A stretch of 64,000 bases of DNA from Oscheius tipulae (taxonomy: Eukaryota > Nematoda > Chromadorea > Rhabditida > Rhabditidae), in assembly GCA_037178975.1 (NCBI GenBank), contig JASJZH010000006.1, positions 10,416,001-10,480,000 of the forward strand. Direction: 5' to 3'. Position numbers and translations under genes: made by a program. This document shows positions 63,052-64,000 of this stretch, in pieces. The notes beneath the pieces were generated by a model that worked only from the letters and a program-made list of their open reading frames with translations, made no database searches and was not told the origin of the DNA. Within the stretch, counting starts at the first letter, position 1. Every line of letters starts with the position of its first letter.

Positions 63052-64000
63052 GTGAGTACTTGTTCTCTTTCATTTTTAACTTCATCTGTCTTTTTAAAAA
63101 ACCATATAAAAACCTTATTATCACAGCAAAAATGACCAGCTGACTCGACAGCCTTGCTCAAAACAGTTTCGGCATTCTTTTCATGCTCAGCTTTTATGCA
63201 TCGATAAACCCGAAGGCTCCAGGTTTATGTCCCCCTGATTCAGCTCTTTCAATAGGCTGTCATTTCCTGTACGTGTGCGCGAAAAATGGGTGCAATGAAG
63301 GGTGCGCATATTAGGCTTCCAGTGGACAATTGAGGCCAATTAGATTGGTCTGGGGGTAACGATTGATAGCTCCCTCTCTTTCTGACAATACATCAGGTAA
63401 TCTGTATATGCTGTCACTCTTGTTGTTGTGACAACGTGTTCTCATCCGGATATTGGAGCTGGGAGAGGGAAAGAGCTTTACGCTGTAGTTTTACGACTCC
63501 AAAAGGTGGCTTTAAATCCGGCTGAACACATGTTGCGATTTCGGTCGATCAACAATTGTACAGCTGATTTGTTTTGGCATACGGGGCGCGTAAAACATTG
63601 GACAGCTCCCCCCCTTAGAACACAATCAAAATGCAAAATCTTTGTAGAGAGCATTCTGTTTGTTTAGAGACTTGGTGTCGCAGAATCCTAGATGGGATTA
63701 CGGGAGAGCTTATGTCTTTAAACAAAGAGAGGGATACCATATTTGCCCTGTTTTTCGATGCTCAGAAAAGGCACTAATACACTCGTTTTTCCTCTTTTTT
63801 TTTCATCCTTTGTTTGCCATATTTCTCGCGCAACGGCAGAACAGCAGCGGCTATCGTGTTTCGGTCCCTAGATTCAGGGGGCTATTCTTCTCGCCAACAC
63901 CCCCACGGGCGCCAAAGGCGATTACGACAAGGTCTTCATAACAAGATGTACATCACTGATTGAGGATACAGCCTCTGGAAGGCTCAGCTGGTCCTCTCTT
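63052..64000. other. Probable first intron, nothing else seen
   Basis: No exon in phase with 62960-63051 was recognised before the end of the window. If that exon is real this is intron sequence. Confidence 0.4.

Overview
The window looks like nuclear DNA of an animal, most probably a nematode. Every well-supported gene is split by short GT-AG introns, many only 36-60 nt, usually ending TTTCAG. The gene set also fits: a cuticlin-type ZP protein, a Cys-loop anion channel with the PAR motif, a Ly6/ODR-2-like GPI protein, a UDP-glucuronosyltransferase, a GCK-1-like kinase and a mariner element. I cannot name the species. Bacterial signals (operons, Shine-Dalgarno sites, CRISPR) are absent.

Layout. 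1.4-4.3 kb (-): GCK-III/Ste20 kinase with two alternative exons for the activation segment. 5.5-6.9 kb (-): Ser/Pro-rich disordered protein. 10.1-12.9 kb (+): complete gamma-glutamyltranspeptidase homologue of 559 residues lacking its catalytic residues. 13.9-15.1 kb: dead mariner with intact ends. 17.2-17.9 kb (+): small membrane protein with two PPxY motifs, tail to tail with a UGT gene (18.0-20.8 kb, -). 20.8-25.7 kb: no gene seen. 25.7-27.0 kb (+): small coiled-coil protein. 28 kb (-): small unknown protein. 30.9-33.4 kb (+): Cys-loop anion channel. 33.6-35.6 kb (-): secreted thrombospondin-repeat protein. 36.0-39.3 kb: a ZP fragment, an intact ZP gene and an Ly6-like gene. 44.8-45.9 kb (-): Shisa-like protein. 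46.4-48.4 kb: LINE fragment plus a rearranged, decayed copy of the Ly6/ZP-tail block. 48.4-50.6 kb (-): small PAH-domain protein. 50.8-53.2 kb (-): PAPS transporter. 54.5-57.8 kb (-): Crooked-neck splicing factor. 58.7-61.2 kb (+): tandem pair of chromo-barrel-like genes, the second decayed. 63 kb (+): first exon of a gene running off the window.

There is no single pathway. Themes are cell-surface and extracellular biology (ZP, Ly6, TSR, Shisa-like, channel, UGT, GGT, PAPS supply for sulfation) and nuclear regulation (PAH protein, chromo-barrel protein, Crooked neck). The least expected items are the frame-enforced mutually exclusive kinase exons, the GGT pseudoenzyme, a GT-to-AT donor change in the chromo-barrel gene, and the duplicated, inverted Ly6/ZP block. 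Exon coordinates come from reading splice sites and checking codon phase by hand; no alignments or searches were run.
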